Shown: piece by piece, positions 1-5,773 of the stretch | Layout of the letters: every line of letters starts with the position of its first letter | How positions within the stretch are numbered: position 1 is the first letter of the stretch | Assembly: GCA_016177145.1 (NCBI GenBank) | Contig: JACOVV010000090.1 | Location: 1-8,036 of the forward strand | Direction: 5' to 3' | From: Candidatus Omnitrophota bacterium | GTDB taxonomy: Bacteria > Omnitrophota > Gorgyraeia > JACOVV01 | Length of the DNA stretch: 8,036 nt | Program-made: the position numbers and the translations under genes | The notes under the pieces: generated by a model | Told to the model about the DNA's origin: nothing | The model's database searches: none | What the model saw: only the letters and a program-made list of their open reading frames with translations

Positions 1-380
1 AAGTTTCGCGTGTGCCCGCCAAAGGGGCGCTGGTCAATCTTTCCCTCTTGAGTTCGGTTAAAAGGAAGCCCCATATGTTCCAGTTCGATCACCGCGTCAA
101 TCGCTTCCCGGCAAAGGATTTCAATGGCGTCCTGGTCCCCTAAATAATCGCTCCCCTTCACCGTGTCGAACATGTGCCATTCCCAATTGTCTTCCTCGAC
201 ATTGGCCAACGCGGCGCCGATTCCCCCTTGCGCCGTACCCGTATGTGAACGTGTCGGATAAAGTTTGCTGATGACCGCCGTTTGAGTCTTAGCGGTAGAA
301 AGGTGCAATGCCGCCATCAGCCCGGCTCCGCCGGCGCCGACCACGATTGCGTCGTATTGATGGTGATGAATTGGAATCAT
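1..380 (-). CDS. sdhA: Succinate dehydrogenase flavoprotein subunit (N-terminal part, runs off the window)
   Basis: Only the first 126 residues are present; the gene continues past base 1. SdhA is the catalytic subunit of complex II: it oxidises succinate to fumarate on a covalently bound FAD at the cytoplasmic face of the membrane. The translation starts [10 protein letters not shown] and runs at once into the dinucleotide-binding motif VVGAGGAG (residues 13-20). The stretch [10 protein letters not shown] (44-53) is the family's FAD attachment site, with His46 as the expected flavinylated residue. Near the cut edge, QRPFGGHTR is the conserved part that leads into the substrate-binding region. 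The ATG at 380 is favoured because the FAD motif begins only a few residues later; the Shine-Dalgarno is weak (AGG seven bases upstream). It follows sdhC and sdhD on the same strand, separated from sdhD by 128 bases holding palindromic repeats. Succinate dehydrogenase versus fumarate reductase cannot be decided from this fragment alone; the neighbours favour the former. Confidence 0.95.
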   Translation of the reverse strand, partial: MIPIHHHQYDAIVVGAGGAGLMAALHLSTAKTQTAVISKLYPTRSHTGTAQGGIGAALANVEEDNWEWHMFDTVKGSDYLGDQDAIEILCREAIDAVIELEHMGLPFNRTQEGKIDQRPFGGHTRN

Positions 381-416
381 ATTGGGACCTACAATCCTTG
401 TTCCATTGGTCAAGAT

Positions 417-442
417 GTAGGGGCAACCCCCTGTGGTTGCCC
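417..442 (+). repeat. Hairpin repeat copy 1 (plus orientation)
   Basis: It begins with GTAG, then a perfect 8-bp stem GGGCAACC / GGTTGCCC (421-428 with 435-442) around a six-base loop CCCTGT. It is the same length as copy 3 and has the same head, but differs in the stem at paired positions. Confidence 0.8.
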
Positions 443-445
443 TTC

Positions 446-474
446 GTAGGGGCGGGTTTCAAACCCGCCCCTAC
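446..474. repeat. Hairpin repeat copy 2 (perfect palindrome)
   Basis: Fourteen bases, GTAGGGGCGGGTTT, are followed by a single C (460) and then their exact reverse complement. Both ends therefore carry the GTAGGGGC head. In RNA the stem would probably open to a loop of several bases. No run of T follows on either strand, so it does not look like an intrinsic terminator. Confidence 0.85.
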
Positions 475-486
475 GATCTTTCATTT

Positions 487-512
487 GGGCAGGCACGGGG
501 GCCTGCCCCTAC
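487..512 (-). repeat. Hairpin repeat copy 3 (minus orientation)
   Basis: Read on the minus strand it starts GTAG and then forms the 8-bp stem GGGCAGGC / GCCTGCCC (508-501 with 494-487) around the loop CCCCGT. It is an inverted relative of copy 1. Its GTAG head overlaps the end of sdhD: the TAG stop codon of that gene (511-509) lies inside the repeat. Confidence 0.8.
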
Positions 513-886
513 CTTGGTTGAAACGCCACGATCACCCACGTCCCCATCACGGCGAAAATGCCAGTGACAGCATAGAGTGCCCGAATAGAAATTTTTCGCC
601 ATTTCCCAGGACGCGTGTAGTCATCAATCAAATACCGAATTCCATTCGCTCCGTGGATGAGCGCTAAAAGAAGCATGGCTAAATCATATCCGCGCCAAAA
701 GAGCCCGGCATAGCGCCCGGCGACGAACTGGTAATCGATGTGATCCACGGTATGGATCATGTGCATGATCACCAGATGTCCCAGAGCCAGAAAAATCAGC
801 GCAAGCCCTGAAATTCGCATGAAAAGCCACGCGTAGAGCTCGATTCCTCCACTCGGCCTAGGATGCCCTGCGATTGTTGAATTCAT
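509..886 (-). CDS. sdhD: Succinate dehydrogenase membrane anchor subunit
   Basis: A 125-residue membrane protein of the Sdh_cyt family that with SdhC anchors the SdhAB catalytic part and forms the quinone/haem b site. Three hydrophobic segments are visible, about residues 18-40, 65-80 and 100-121. Diagnostic residues are the MRISG near 23-27, the histidine-rich LGHLVIMHMIH (35-45), and LIHGANGIRYLIDDY (76-90), which matches the family's H-x-x-N-G-x-R pattern in the segment that carries a haem or quinone-site histidine (His78). The reading frame is open further upstream to 970, but the ATG at 886 is preferred: it overlaps the sdhC stop as ATGA, has AGGAG upstream inside sdhC (11-base spacing), and removes a non-conserved tail that would be encoded by sdhC's repeat. 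The last codons lead into the palindromic repeat, which supplies the TAG stop. The C and D names follow gene order and sequence feel; the two are paralogous. Confidence 0.9.
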   Translation of the reverse strand: MNSTIAGHPRPSGGIELYAWLFMRISGLALIFLALGHLVIMHMIHTVDHIDYQFVAGRYAGLFWRGYDLAMLLLALIHGANGIRYLIDDYTRPGKWRKISIRALYAVTGIFAVMGTWVIVAFQPR

Positions 887-1275
887 CTCAAAAGATTCTC
901 CTGAACGCTGACCCCTGTACCCTGTACCCTGAATAACGGTTTCACCATATAATATGACCCCACAATCCATCCAATCACGAACAATATGATAACCCCATAA
1001 AATAATTGTTTGTGATACCGCGGCCCCTGGCTCCAGAAATCAATCACTATAATCCTCACGCCGTTCAAGGCGTGATACAGCACCATCGCGAAAAGGAGGA
1101 CTTCCATGGGACGAAACAACGGGTGTTTATAGATCGCCATCACATGATCGTAGGCCGCCGGGCCCAAGATAATCAGCGCGGTATCCAGGATGTGGATCAA
1201 TAAAAAAAGAAGGACCCCCACCCCCGTTATCCGGTGGAAGATCCACGACCACTGCCCGATACCGCCTTTATACAA
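883..1275 (-). CDS. sdhC: Succinate dehydrogenase cytochrome b556-like subunit
   Basis: A 130-residue three-helix membrane anchor of complex II. The N-terminus has the SdhC signature, WSWIFHRITG (residues 9-18), where the His-Arg pair and following Gly are conserved near the quinone site. Helix 1 continues through LLFLLIHILDT with His28; helix 2 holds LYHALNGVR (66-74), whose His68 is the expected haem-ligand position; helix 3 is about 93-110. The start is a TTG at 1275, chosen because a near-perfect AAGGAGGT lies five bases upstream and the N-terminus fits the family. It is first in the operon sdhC-sdhD-sdhA, and its TGA overlaps the sdhD ATG by four bases, implying translational coupling. 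The last 17 or so residues after VKPLF look non-conserved and are encoded by a short tandem repeat (913-933). Confidence 0.92.
   Translation of the reverse strand: MYKGGIGQWSWIFHRITGVGVLLFLLIHILDTALIILGPAAYDHVMAIYKHPLFRPMEVLLFAMVLYHALNGVRIIVIDFWSQGPRYHKQLFYGVIILFVIGWIVGSYYMVKPLFRVQGTGVSVQENLLR
913..933. repeat. Heptamer tandem repeat inside the 3' end of sdhC
   Basis: Three consecutive 7-base units on the plus strand: CCCTGTA, CCCTGTA, CCCTGAA. They fall in the tail codons of sdhC, encoding the C-terminal VQGTG region, just before the sdhD start. Too short to assign to a family. Confidence 0.6.
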
Positions 1276-1280
1276 CTAGA

Positions 1281-1288
1281 ACCTCCTT
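1281..1288 (-). promoter_or_regulatory. Strong ribosome binding site deciding the sdhC TTG start
   Basis: On the minus strand AAGGAGGT is followed by TCTAG and then TTG. This near-complete anti-16S match at ideal distance is the main reason to accept the rare TTG start for sdhC. It also shows that this organism does use Shine-Dalgarno initiation, which makes its absence at several other genes here meaningful. Confidence 0.85.
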
Positions 1289-1309
1289 GAATTCTATTAT
1301 TATTCTGTC

Positions 1310-1322
1310 ATTGTAGTATAAT
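1310..1322. promoter_or_regulatory. Overlapping divergent -10 boxes for sdhC and the glycosyltransferase
   Basis: On the plus strand TATAAT (1317-1322) stands 11 bases before the glycosyltransferase ATG. On the minus strand the same bases give TATACT (1320-1315), with TACAAT (1315-1310) next to it; either could serve sdhC, and TTGCAT at 1339-1334 lies 18 bases before TACAAT as a poor -35. No good -35 is seen on the plus strand. The boxes are clear; the transcription starts are inferred. Confidence 0.5.
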
Positions 1323-1333
1323 GCTCGTCTAGA

Positions 1334-2419
1334 ATGCAACTCCCTTTCTGCGACATTATCCTGCTCAGTTGGAATAATCCCCATCTGCTCAAGAATTGCG
1401 TCGAGAGCGTTTTCAAAAACACCGATTCGCCCGCCCGGCTGATCATTGTGGATAACGGCAGTGATCCAGAGACGGTTCGATATCTTCGCGCCTTGAAAGG
1501 CACCGAGATCCTCCCGGTGGAGGTGCTCTTGAACACGACGAATGAAGGTTTCGCCAAGGGGGATAACCGCGGTATGAAACACTCATCCGCCCCTTACGTC
1601 TGCCTGCTCAATAACGATACACTTGTAACCCGTGGATGGCTGAGGATCATGATCGAGGCGGCCCAGAGTGATTCGTCCATTGGCATCGTCAATCCCGCCA
1701 GCAATTCTTTTGGCGGAGGTCCCGCCGAAAATAACCTGGCCAGCGTCGAGGCGTACGCGCGAAGCAGAATGGAACCCGTCCGTCTGATCGAGATGGGAAG
1801 CGCGATTGGTTTCTGTTTTTTGATCAAACGCGCCGTGATCAATGCCGTCGGCCTTTTGGATGAACGCTATGAAAAAGCTTATTACGAAGATATTGACTAC
1901 TGCCTGAGCGCCAAGCAGGCAGGGTTTATCTGCGTCATGGCCACAGGCGCTTACGTTTATCACGTGGAGAAAGCGTCCAGCGGCGGAAAAACAAAAAATG
2001 TTGATTTTATCCAGAAAAACCGCCGGCGCTTTTTAAATAAATGGGGAGACGTCCAGCGTCTTCTTTTCCCTCTTTACTTGGAAGAGGAATGGGTGCGTTC
2101 CGAAAGACTGGCTCAAACGCTGCGCTCCTTGATTCAATGGACGCGAACCAAACACGCTTTCATTGATCTCTTCTGCCATAACCCCCATGGTTACTCGATG
2201 AGAGATCTCTTCGAAAAATCTTCTCTCATGGAACACGCCGATATCCGTTTGATCTCCTGCGGCGGGAGCCGCGCCCTTTTCCCCTGGAGAGCGCTGCGCC
2301 GCGCCTTGTTGAAAAGAAAAAAACCGTACGGTTTTTACCATTCTTCCCAGCCGAAGGCGGCGCGATTCTTCGACAAGACGCGCTGGCTGCACCGGCTTCA
2401 GCCCCTGCAACTTCCTTAA
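1334..2419 (+). CDS. Family 2 glycosyltransferase (GT-A fold, rhamnosyltransferase-like)
   Basis: A 361-residue protein that should transfer a sugar from a nucleotide-sugar donor, likely in synthesis of a surface polysaccharide or glycan; the actual sugar cannot be read from the sequence. The GT-A domain covers about residues 5-240: DIILLSWNNPHLLKNCVESV at the start, the nucleotide-binding IIVDNGS (37-43), NEGFAKGDNRG (70-80), the metal-site LLNNDT (91-96, in the DXD place), and YYEDIDYC (183-190) with the acidic pair expected at the acceptor/catalytic site. Residues from about 245 to 361 form an extension rich in Arg, Trp and Phe that I do not recognise; it shows no clear membrane helix. No Shine-Dalgarno precedes the ATG at 1334, and a TATAAT lies 11 bases upstream, so the mRNA may be leaderless. 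It is divergent from sdhC and is followed after 28 bases by cstA; no other polysaccharide gene is in view. Confidence 0.85.
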   Translation: MQLPFCDIILLSWNNPHLLKNCVESVFKNTDSPARLIIVDNGSDPETVRYLRALKGTEILPVEVLLNTTNEGFAKGDNRGMKHSSAPYVCLLNNDTLVTRGWLRIMIEAAQSDSSIGIVNPASNSFGGGPAENNLASVEAYARSRMEPVRLIEMGSAIGFCFLIKRAVINAVGLLDERYEKAYYEDIDYCLSAKQAGFICVMATGAYVYHVEKASSGGKTKNVDFIQKNRRRFLNKWGDVQRLLFPLYLEEEWVRSERLAQTLRSLIQWTRTKHAFIDLFCHNPHGYSMRDLFEKSSLMEHADIRLISCGGSRALFPWRALRRALLKRKKPYGFYHSSQPKAARFFDKTRWLHRLQPLQLP

Positions 2420-2439
2420 AATAATTTTTGCGGTATAAT
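2412..2439 (+). promoter_or_regulatory. Promoter candidate for cstA
   Basis: A perfect TATAAT (2434-2439) lies in the 28-base gap after the glycosyltransferase gene and ends 8 bases before the cstA ATG. TTCCTT (2412-2417) at 16 bases is a poor -35 overlapping the upstream stop codon. Transcription would begin at or within a few bases of the ATG. Confidence 0.45.
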
Positions 2440-2447
2440 GGCAGGTA

Positions 2448-4235
2448 ATGAACCTGGCGCTTTTATTGGGGATCACGTTTTTCTTATTTATCTTCGCTTA
2501 TCGGTTCTACGCCCGTTTTCTTGGCAAGGTTTTTGGTGAAAACCCCAGCCGGCTGACTCCAGCGTATACCCAGACCGACGGAATTGATTACATCCCTACA
2601 AAACCCCATATCCTTTTTGCCCATCACTTTTCGGCTGTCGCCGGCGCCGGTCCCATCTTAGGCCCCACGATGGCTCTTTTATACGGCGCTCTCCCCGCCT
2701 GGTTATGGATTATCCTGGGGGGTGTTTTCCTGGGGGCCGTCCATGATTTCTCCGCCCTTTTTGTTTCGATTCGGGAGCGGGGTCGTTCGATCGCGGAAGT
2801 CGCGCGGACAACTTTGGGAAATACAGGATTTAACCTCTATATTACTTTTATTCTGATCATGGTGGGGTTGGTCACTTCTTCCTTTCTGATTGCCTCGGCG
2901 ACTTCGCTGACCTCGATGTGGCCGCTGGAAAAACTGGGGCTGACTCCTGCTCAAACGTTTCTTAAAACCGTGACCCTCCCGGATGGAACAATCATGGGCA
3001 GGATCGGCGGGATCGCTTCGACGTCGGTTTTGATCATCACCCTCTGTTCGCCTATTTTGGGTTACCTCCTCTACAAGAGAAATCTCTCCGTAAAGATCGC
3101 TTACCCTCTGGCGACGGTGATTTGCGTCCTCTCAGTAATTGCCGGATTCTATTATCCGGTCACTCTGGATTTGAATCAATGGATGCTTTTTCTTTCTATC
3201 TACGTGCTCTTTGCCGCCGCCGTCCCTGTTTGGATGATTTTGCAGCCGCGGGATTTTATTAATGTCCAGATTCTCTACGCTGGAATTTTACTATTGATAA
3301 TTTCATTGATCCGCTCCGGATTCTCCGGAATCACTCTCCAAGCCCCTTTGATGAACATCCACCAGGGCATGGAACGATTAGGAGCGCTCTGGCCGATGCT
3401 TTTCGTGACGATCGCCTGCGGCGCTATTTCCGGTTTTCACGGGCTTGTCGCCAGCGGCACCACCAGCAAGCAGATTAAGAATGAAACACAGGCGAAAACG
3501 ATCGGTTATCTTGGAATGCTCGGAGAATCGACTCTTGGCGTTTGCGTGACGCTCGCCGTCGCCGCCGGACTCAGTTTCAGCGACTATCAGAGTATCGTCT
3601 GGCCAACCGATCCGGGCGCTCGTTCCAATCCTATTCTCGGATTTTCGCTCGGGGCGGCGAATATTTTTTATCGGGGACTCGGCATCCCTATCCCAATCGG
3701 TGTTATTTTCGGCATCCTGTTAGTAGAGGGATTTGTGATCACGACACTCGACGTTGCCGTCCGGCTGAATCGCTACCTCATGGAGGAGTTGTGGCGAATT
3801 CTACTTCGGGAACCGCCGAAATGGCTCATGCATCCGTGGTTCAACGCCGGGATCGCTGTTTTTGTGATGTGGTTCATCGCTTATAAAAACGCCTTCAATG
3901 CCGTCTGGCCGATCTTCGGCGCCGCCAACCAACTCCTAGCCGCGCTTTCACTCATCGCTGTCTCCATCTGGTTCTACCGCGCCGGACGGAAGACACGATA
4001 TACCTTGATCCCAGCGTTCTTCATCATCGTGACAACGATCGCTTCACTGGGGGTCTTGCTGCAGAATTACTGGAAATCGAAGAATTGGATATTGATCACG
4101 GCGGACGCGCTGCTTCTTCTGCTTTCTATCGGCGTCATCCTGGCGGCCCTACGCTCTCTTCGCCGCCCCGCCGCCCGCCCTTTGGAACCGGCAGATGGCC
4201 CCGCTGGAAAACCACCTCTGTCCAAGTGTTGTTAA
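2448..4235 (+). CDS. cstA: CstA-family transporter (pyruvate or peptide uptake)
   Basis: A 595-residue polytopic inner-membrane protein of the CstA family, whose characterised members (CstA and BtsT of E. coli) take up pyruvate and have been linked to peptide use in carbon starvation. The family signature is plain: FAHHFSAVAGAGPILGP (residues 57-73) and later CGAISGFHGLVASGTTSKQ (324-342), FVITTLDVAVRLNRY (429-443) and FGAANQLLAA (490-499). About 14 or more hydrophobic segments span the chain. It is shorter than the roughly 700-residue E. coli proteins, as many CstA homologues outside the enterobacteria are; the last 25 residues are Pro/Ala-rich and end in Cys-Cys. The ATG at 2448 gives a correct family N-terminus, with only a weak AGG before it and a TATAAT 8 bases upstream. 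It ends 23 bases from the convergent receiver gene. Substrate is not determinable here. Confidence 0.92.
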   Translation: MNLALLLGITFFLFIFAYRFYARFLGKVFGENPSRLTPAYTQTDGIDYIPTKPHILFAHHFSAVAGAGPILGPTMALLYGALPAWLWIILGGVFLGAVHDFSALFVSIRERGRSIAEVARTTLGNTGFNLYITFILIMVGLVTSSFLIASATSLTSMWPLEKLGLTPAQTFLKTVTLPDGTIMGRIGGIASTSVLIITLCSPILGYLLYKRNLSVKIAYPLATVICVLSVIAGFYYPVTLDLNQWMLFLSIYVLFAAAVPVWMILQPRDFINVQILYAGILLLIISLIRSGFSGITLQAPLMNIHQGMERLGALWPMLFVTIACGAISGFHGLVASGTTSKQIKNETQAKTIGYLGMLGESTLGVCVTLAVAAGLSFSDYQSIVWPTDPGARSNPILGFSLGAANIFYRGLGIPIPIGVIFGILLVEGFVITTLDVAVRLNRYLMEELWRILLREPPKWLMHPWFNAGIAVFVMWFIAYKNAFNAVWPIFGAANQLLAALSLIAVSIWFYRAGRKTRYTLIPAFFIIVTTIASLGVLLQNYWKSKNWILITADALLLLLSIGVILAALRSLRRPAARPLEPADGPAGKPPLSKCC

Positions 4236-4258
4236 ATGGAGTCCTGCGGGTCGAACGA

Positions 4259-5011
4259 TCAAGCGGCGCTCTTGCGCTGCTCAACGGCTGTCAAAATTTC
4301 TCTGATCTCGTTGATGTCGAACGGTTTTTCCAGGGCGTGAACGGCCCCTCTGCCAACCTTGACCTTGATGATTTCTTTCTTATCGAGATACCCCGTGAAC
4401 AAAATAACTTTGGTGGCTGGAGACAGTTTATTAATTTTCTCGCAAAGCTCCATTCCATCCATCCCCGGTAAAACAACATCCAAGAACGCCAGATCAAAAG
4501 TCGTCGTGTTCAAAAGCCGCAGGGCCATCTCCGCGTTTTCGACTACATCGACTAAATAACTGTTGTATTCCGTGAGATGCTTAAAGAGCTCCCGCATTGA
4601 GCGATCATCATCCACAACGAGAACCCGTATCGCCGTCCCTTTACCGATGCCGATTTTCTTTTCGATCACTCCCCTGATTTCCGTAATGTTAAACGGTTTT
4701 TTCATGCAATCGATGGCTCCCTCTCTTAGGGCCGCCTCGATTTTTTCTTCTTCAGCGAATCCGGTAATAATGACCGTCGTCAGGGAAGGCTGTAGTTTTT
4801 TGAGCGCACGGAAAGTTTCAAGGCCATCCATCCCCGGCATCCGCATGTCGACAAAAGCGACGTCGAACGGGATTTCTTGAGCTAATTCAACCGCTTTTGC
4901 CCCGTTTTCGACCGCGTGAACTTCATGAGGCATCGAACTCAGCGTGTGGACAAACAGATTTCGAATAGCGGTGTCATCATCAACAATTAACACATTTAGT
5001 TTCTTTGCCAT
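4259..5011 (-). CDS. Two-receiver-domain response regulator without output domain
   Basis: A 250-residue soluble signalling protein made of two complete CheY-like receiver domains and almost nothing else. Receiver 1 (about 5-118) has the acidic cluster DDD 11-13, phospho-acceptor Asp55 in FVDMRMPGMDG, Thr83 in IITG, and Lys105 in KKPF. Receiver 2 (about 128-245) has DDD 134-136, Asp178 in FLDVVLPGMDG, Thr206 in LFTG, and Lys229 in EKPF. Both therefore look able to accept phosphate. There is no DNA-binding, GGDEF or enzymatic module, so it probably acts in a phosphorelay or by protein contact. The ATG at 5011 has GGGGAGG nine bases upstream. It lies 34 bases downstream of cysH on the same strand and may be cotranscribed; no histidine kinase is in the window. 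Its 3' end faces cstA. Confidence 0.9.
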   Translation of the reverse strand: MAKKLNVLIVDDDTAIRNLFVHTLSSMPHEVHAVENGAKAVELAQEIPFDVAFVDMRMPGMDGLETFRALKKLQPSLTTVIITGFAEEEKIEAALREGAIDCMKKPFNITEIRGVIEKKIGIGKGTAIRVLVVDDDRSMRELFKHLTEYNSYLVDVVENAEMALRLLNTTTFDLAFLDVVLPGMDGMELCEKINKLSPATKVILFTGYLDKKEIIKVKVGRGAVHALEKPFDINEIREILTAVEQRKSAA

Positions 5012-5020
5012 GCGGGCTGT

Positions 5021-5027
5021 CCTCCCC
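5021..5027 (-). promoter_or_regulatory. Ribosome binding site of the receiver gene
   Basis: GGGGAGG on the minus strand, nine bases before the ATG at 5011. A possible weak promoter of its own, TTGCAT (5063-5058) and TAGAAT (5038-5033) with a 19-base spacer, overlaps the cysH 3' end, but the spacer is long and this is uncertain. Confidence 0.65.
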
Positions 5028-5045
5028 TTTGAATTCTATCCCCTT

Positions 5046-5738
5046 TTATCTCCTGGCATGCAAGCCACACTCTTTCTGGTCAGGCCTCTCCCACCACCAA
5101 CGGCCGGCCCGTTCATCTTCACCGGTCTTCACGGCGCGCGTGCAGGGATCACAGCCGATGGAGAGATATCCCTTATCATGTAGTTTATTGTACGGGACGG
5201 CGTTTTTCTTAATGTAATCCCACACTTGCTGCCGAGTCCAATCGGCCAGCGGGTTGATCTTATAAATTCCACCGTGATCCTGATCCACTTCTACTTTAGC
5301 GACGCCCGTTCTTGTCACCGACTGCTCCCGCCGCAAACCGGTGATCCACGCTTTTAATCCTTTCAACGCCCGTTTTAACGGTTCCACCTTACGGACACCG
5401 CAGCATTCTTTCCTGTTCTCGACCGACTGATAGAAGAGATTGTATCCTTTTTGATTCACCATTTTCTCGACCGCGGCGGTGTCAGGGAAATAAGTTTCGA
5501 TCTGAATTTTGTATTTCTCGCGGATCTCATCCATGAGGTCGTAGGTTTCCTGCGGCAGGCGCCCGGTGTCGAGAGTGAACACACGTGACTTTGGATGGAT
5601 CTTCACCATCATATCAATCAACGCGACATCTTCAGCGCCGAAACTGGAGGCCAGGGCGATTTGCGGGTGGAATTCTTTGAGAGCCCAGGTGAGGATTTCA
5701 CCGACAGTTTTCTTCTCGAATGATTCCAAATCGTTCAT
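5046..5738 (-). CDS. cysH: Assimilatory adenylyl-sulfate (APS) reductase, 4Fe-4S type
   Basis: A 230-residue cytoplasmic enzyme of the CysH family that reduces activated sulfate (APS, perhaps also PAPS) to sulfite with thioredoxin. The nucleotide-binding PP-loop SSFGAED is at 31-37, followed by LDTGRLP (56-62). Cysteines 112-113 (KECCGVRK) and 196/199 (IGCDPCT) are the four ligands of the 4Fe-4S cluster that marks APS reductases; enzymes strict for PAPS lack them. The catalytic Cys224 sits in the C-terminal KECGLH motif. Length is normal for the family. The start at 5738 is supported by the N-terminus; no Shine-Dalgarno precedes it, but a -10 box ends only 6 bases upstream. The only same-strand neighbours are the PIG-L gene upstream and the receiver gene downstream; no sulfate adenylyltransferase or sulfite reductase gene is in view. 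Confidence 0.93.
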   Translation of the reverse strand: MNDLESFEKKTVGEILTWALKEFHPQIALASSFGAEDVALIDMMVKIHPKSRVFTLDTGRLPQETYDLMDEIREKYKIQIETYFPDTAAVEKMVNQKGYNLFYQSVENRKECCGVRKVEPLKRALKGLKAWITGLRREQSVTRTGVAKVEVDQDHGGIYKINPLADWTRQQVWDYIKKNAVPYNKLHDKGYLSIGCDPCTRAVKTGEDERAGRWWWERPDQKECGLHARR

Positions 5739-5744
5739 GCTATA

Positions 5745-5773
5745 AGTATAGCACTGCTAGAGACTTGTCGCAA
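5745..5773 (-). promoter_or_regulatory. Promoter of cysH, inside the 3' end of the PIG-L gene
   Basis: On the minus strand TTGCGA (5773-5768), a 17-base spacer, and TATACT (5750-5745), followed by TATAGC and then the ATG. This is the best-formed promoter with the shortest distance to a start codon in the window: transcription should start at or next to the A of ATG. The -35 and part of the spacer lie in the last codons of the upstream gene. Confidence 0.6.

Larger units (their letters stand above)
417..512. repeat. Cluster of three GTAG-headed palindromic repeats (REP/BIME-like)
   Basis: Three short hairpins lie between sdhD and sdhA. The left (417-442) and right (487-512) copies are 26 bases each and inverted relative to each other; a perfect palindrome (446-474) lies between. 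All share the end sequence GTAGGGGC. A GTAG tetranucleotide directly 5' of a GC-rich hairpin is the known architecture of REP elements moved by RAYT transposases, and two inverted REPs make a BIME. No RAYT gene is in this window. The elements would be transcribed as part of the sdh mRNA and fold into strong hairpins between sdhD and sdhA. The REP assignment is inference from structure. Confidence 0.8.

Noticed and set aside
446..474. Perfect palindrome as a rho-independent terminator
   Set aside because: No T-run follows on either strand, and it lies inside the sdh operon between cotranscribed genes.
417..512. Repeats as a small CRISPR array
   Set aside because: The units differ in sequence and orientation, the spacers are only 3-12 bases, and each unit is a self-complementary hairpin.
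308..667. Open frame on the plus strand spanning the repeats
   Set aside because: It is antisense to sdhA and sdhD and runs through the palindromes; its translation is Arg/Pro-rich with no family resemblance, and no ribosome site precedes it.
887..970. Longer sdhD with a start at 970
   Set aside because: It would add a 28-residue non-conserved leader encoded by the sdhC tail repeat; the ATGA overlap at 886 with AGGAG upstream explains the start better.
1583..1963. Open frames on the minus strand inside the glycosyltransferase gene
   Set aside because: They are complementary-strand shadows of a gene with clear motifs; they show no conserved motif or ribosome site.
4262..4281. Hairpin AGCGGCGC / GCGCTGCT just past the cstA stop as a terminator
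   Set aside because: The stem has one G-T pair, no T-run follows on either strand, and the bases are the last codons of the receiver gene; a transcript stop here cannot be supported.
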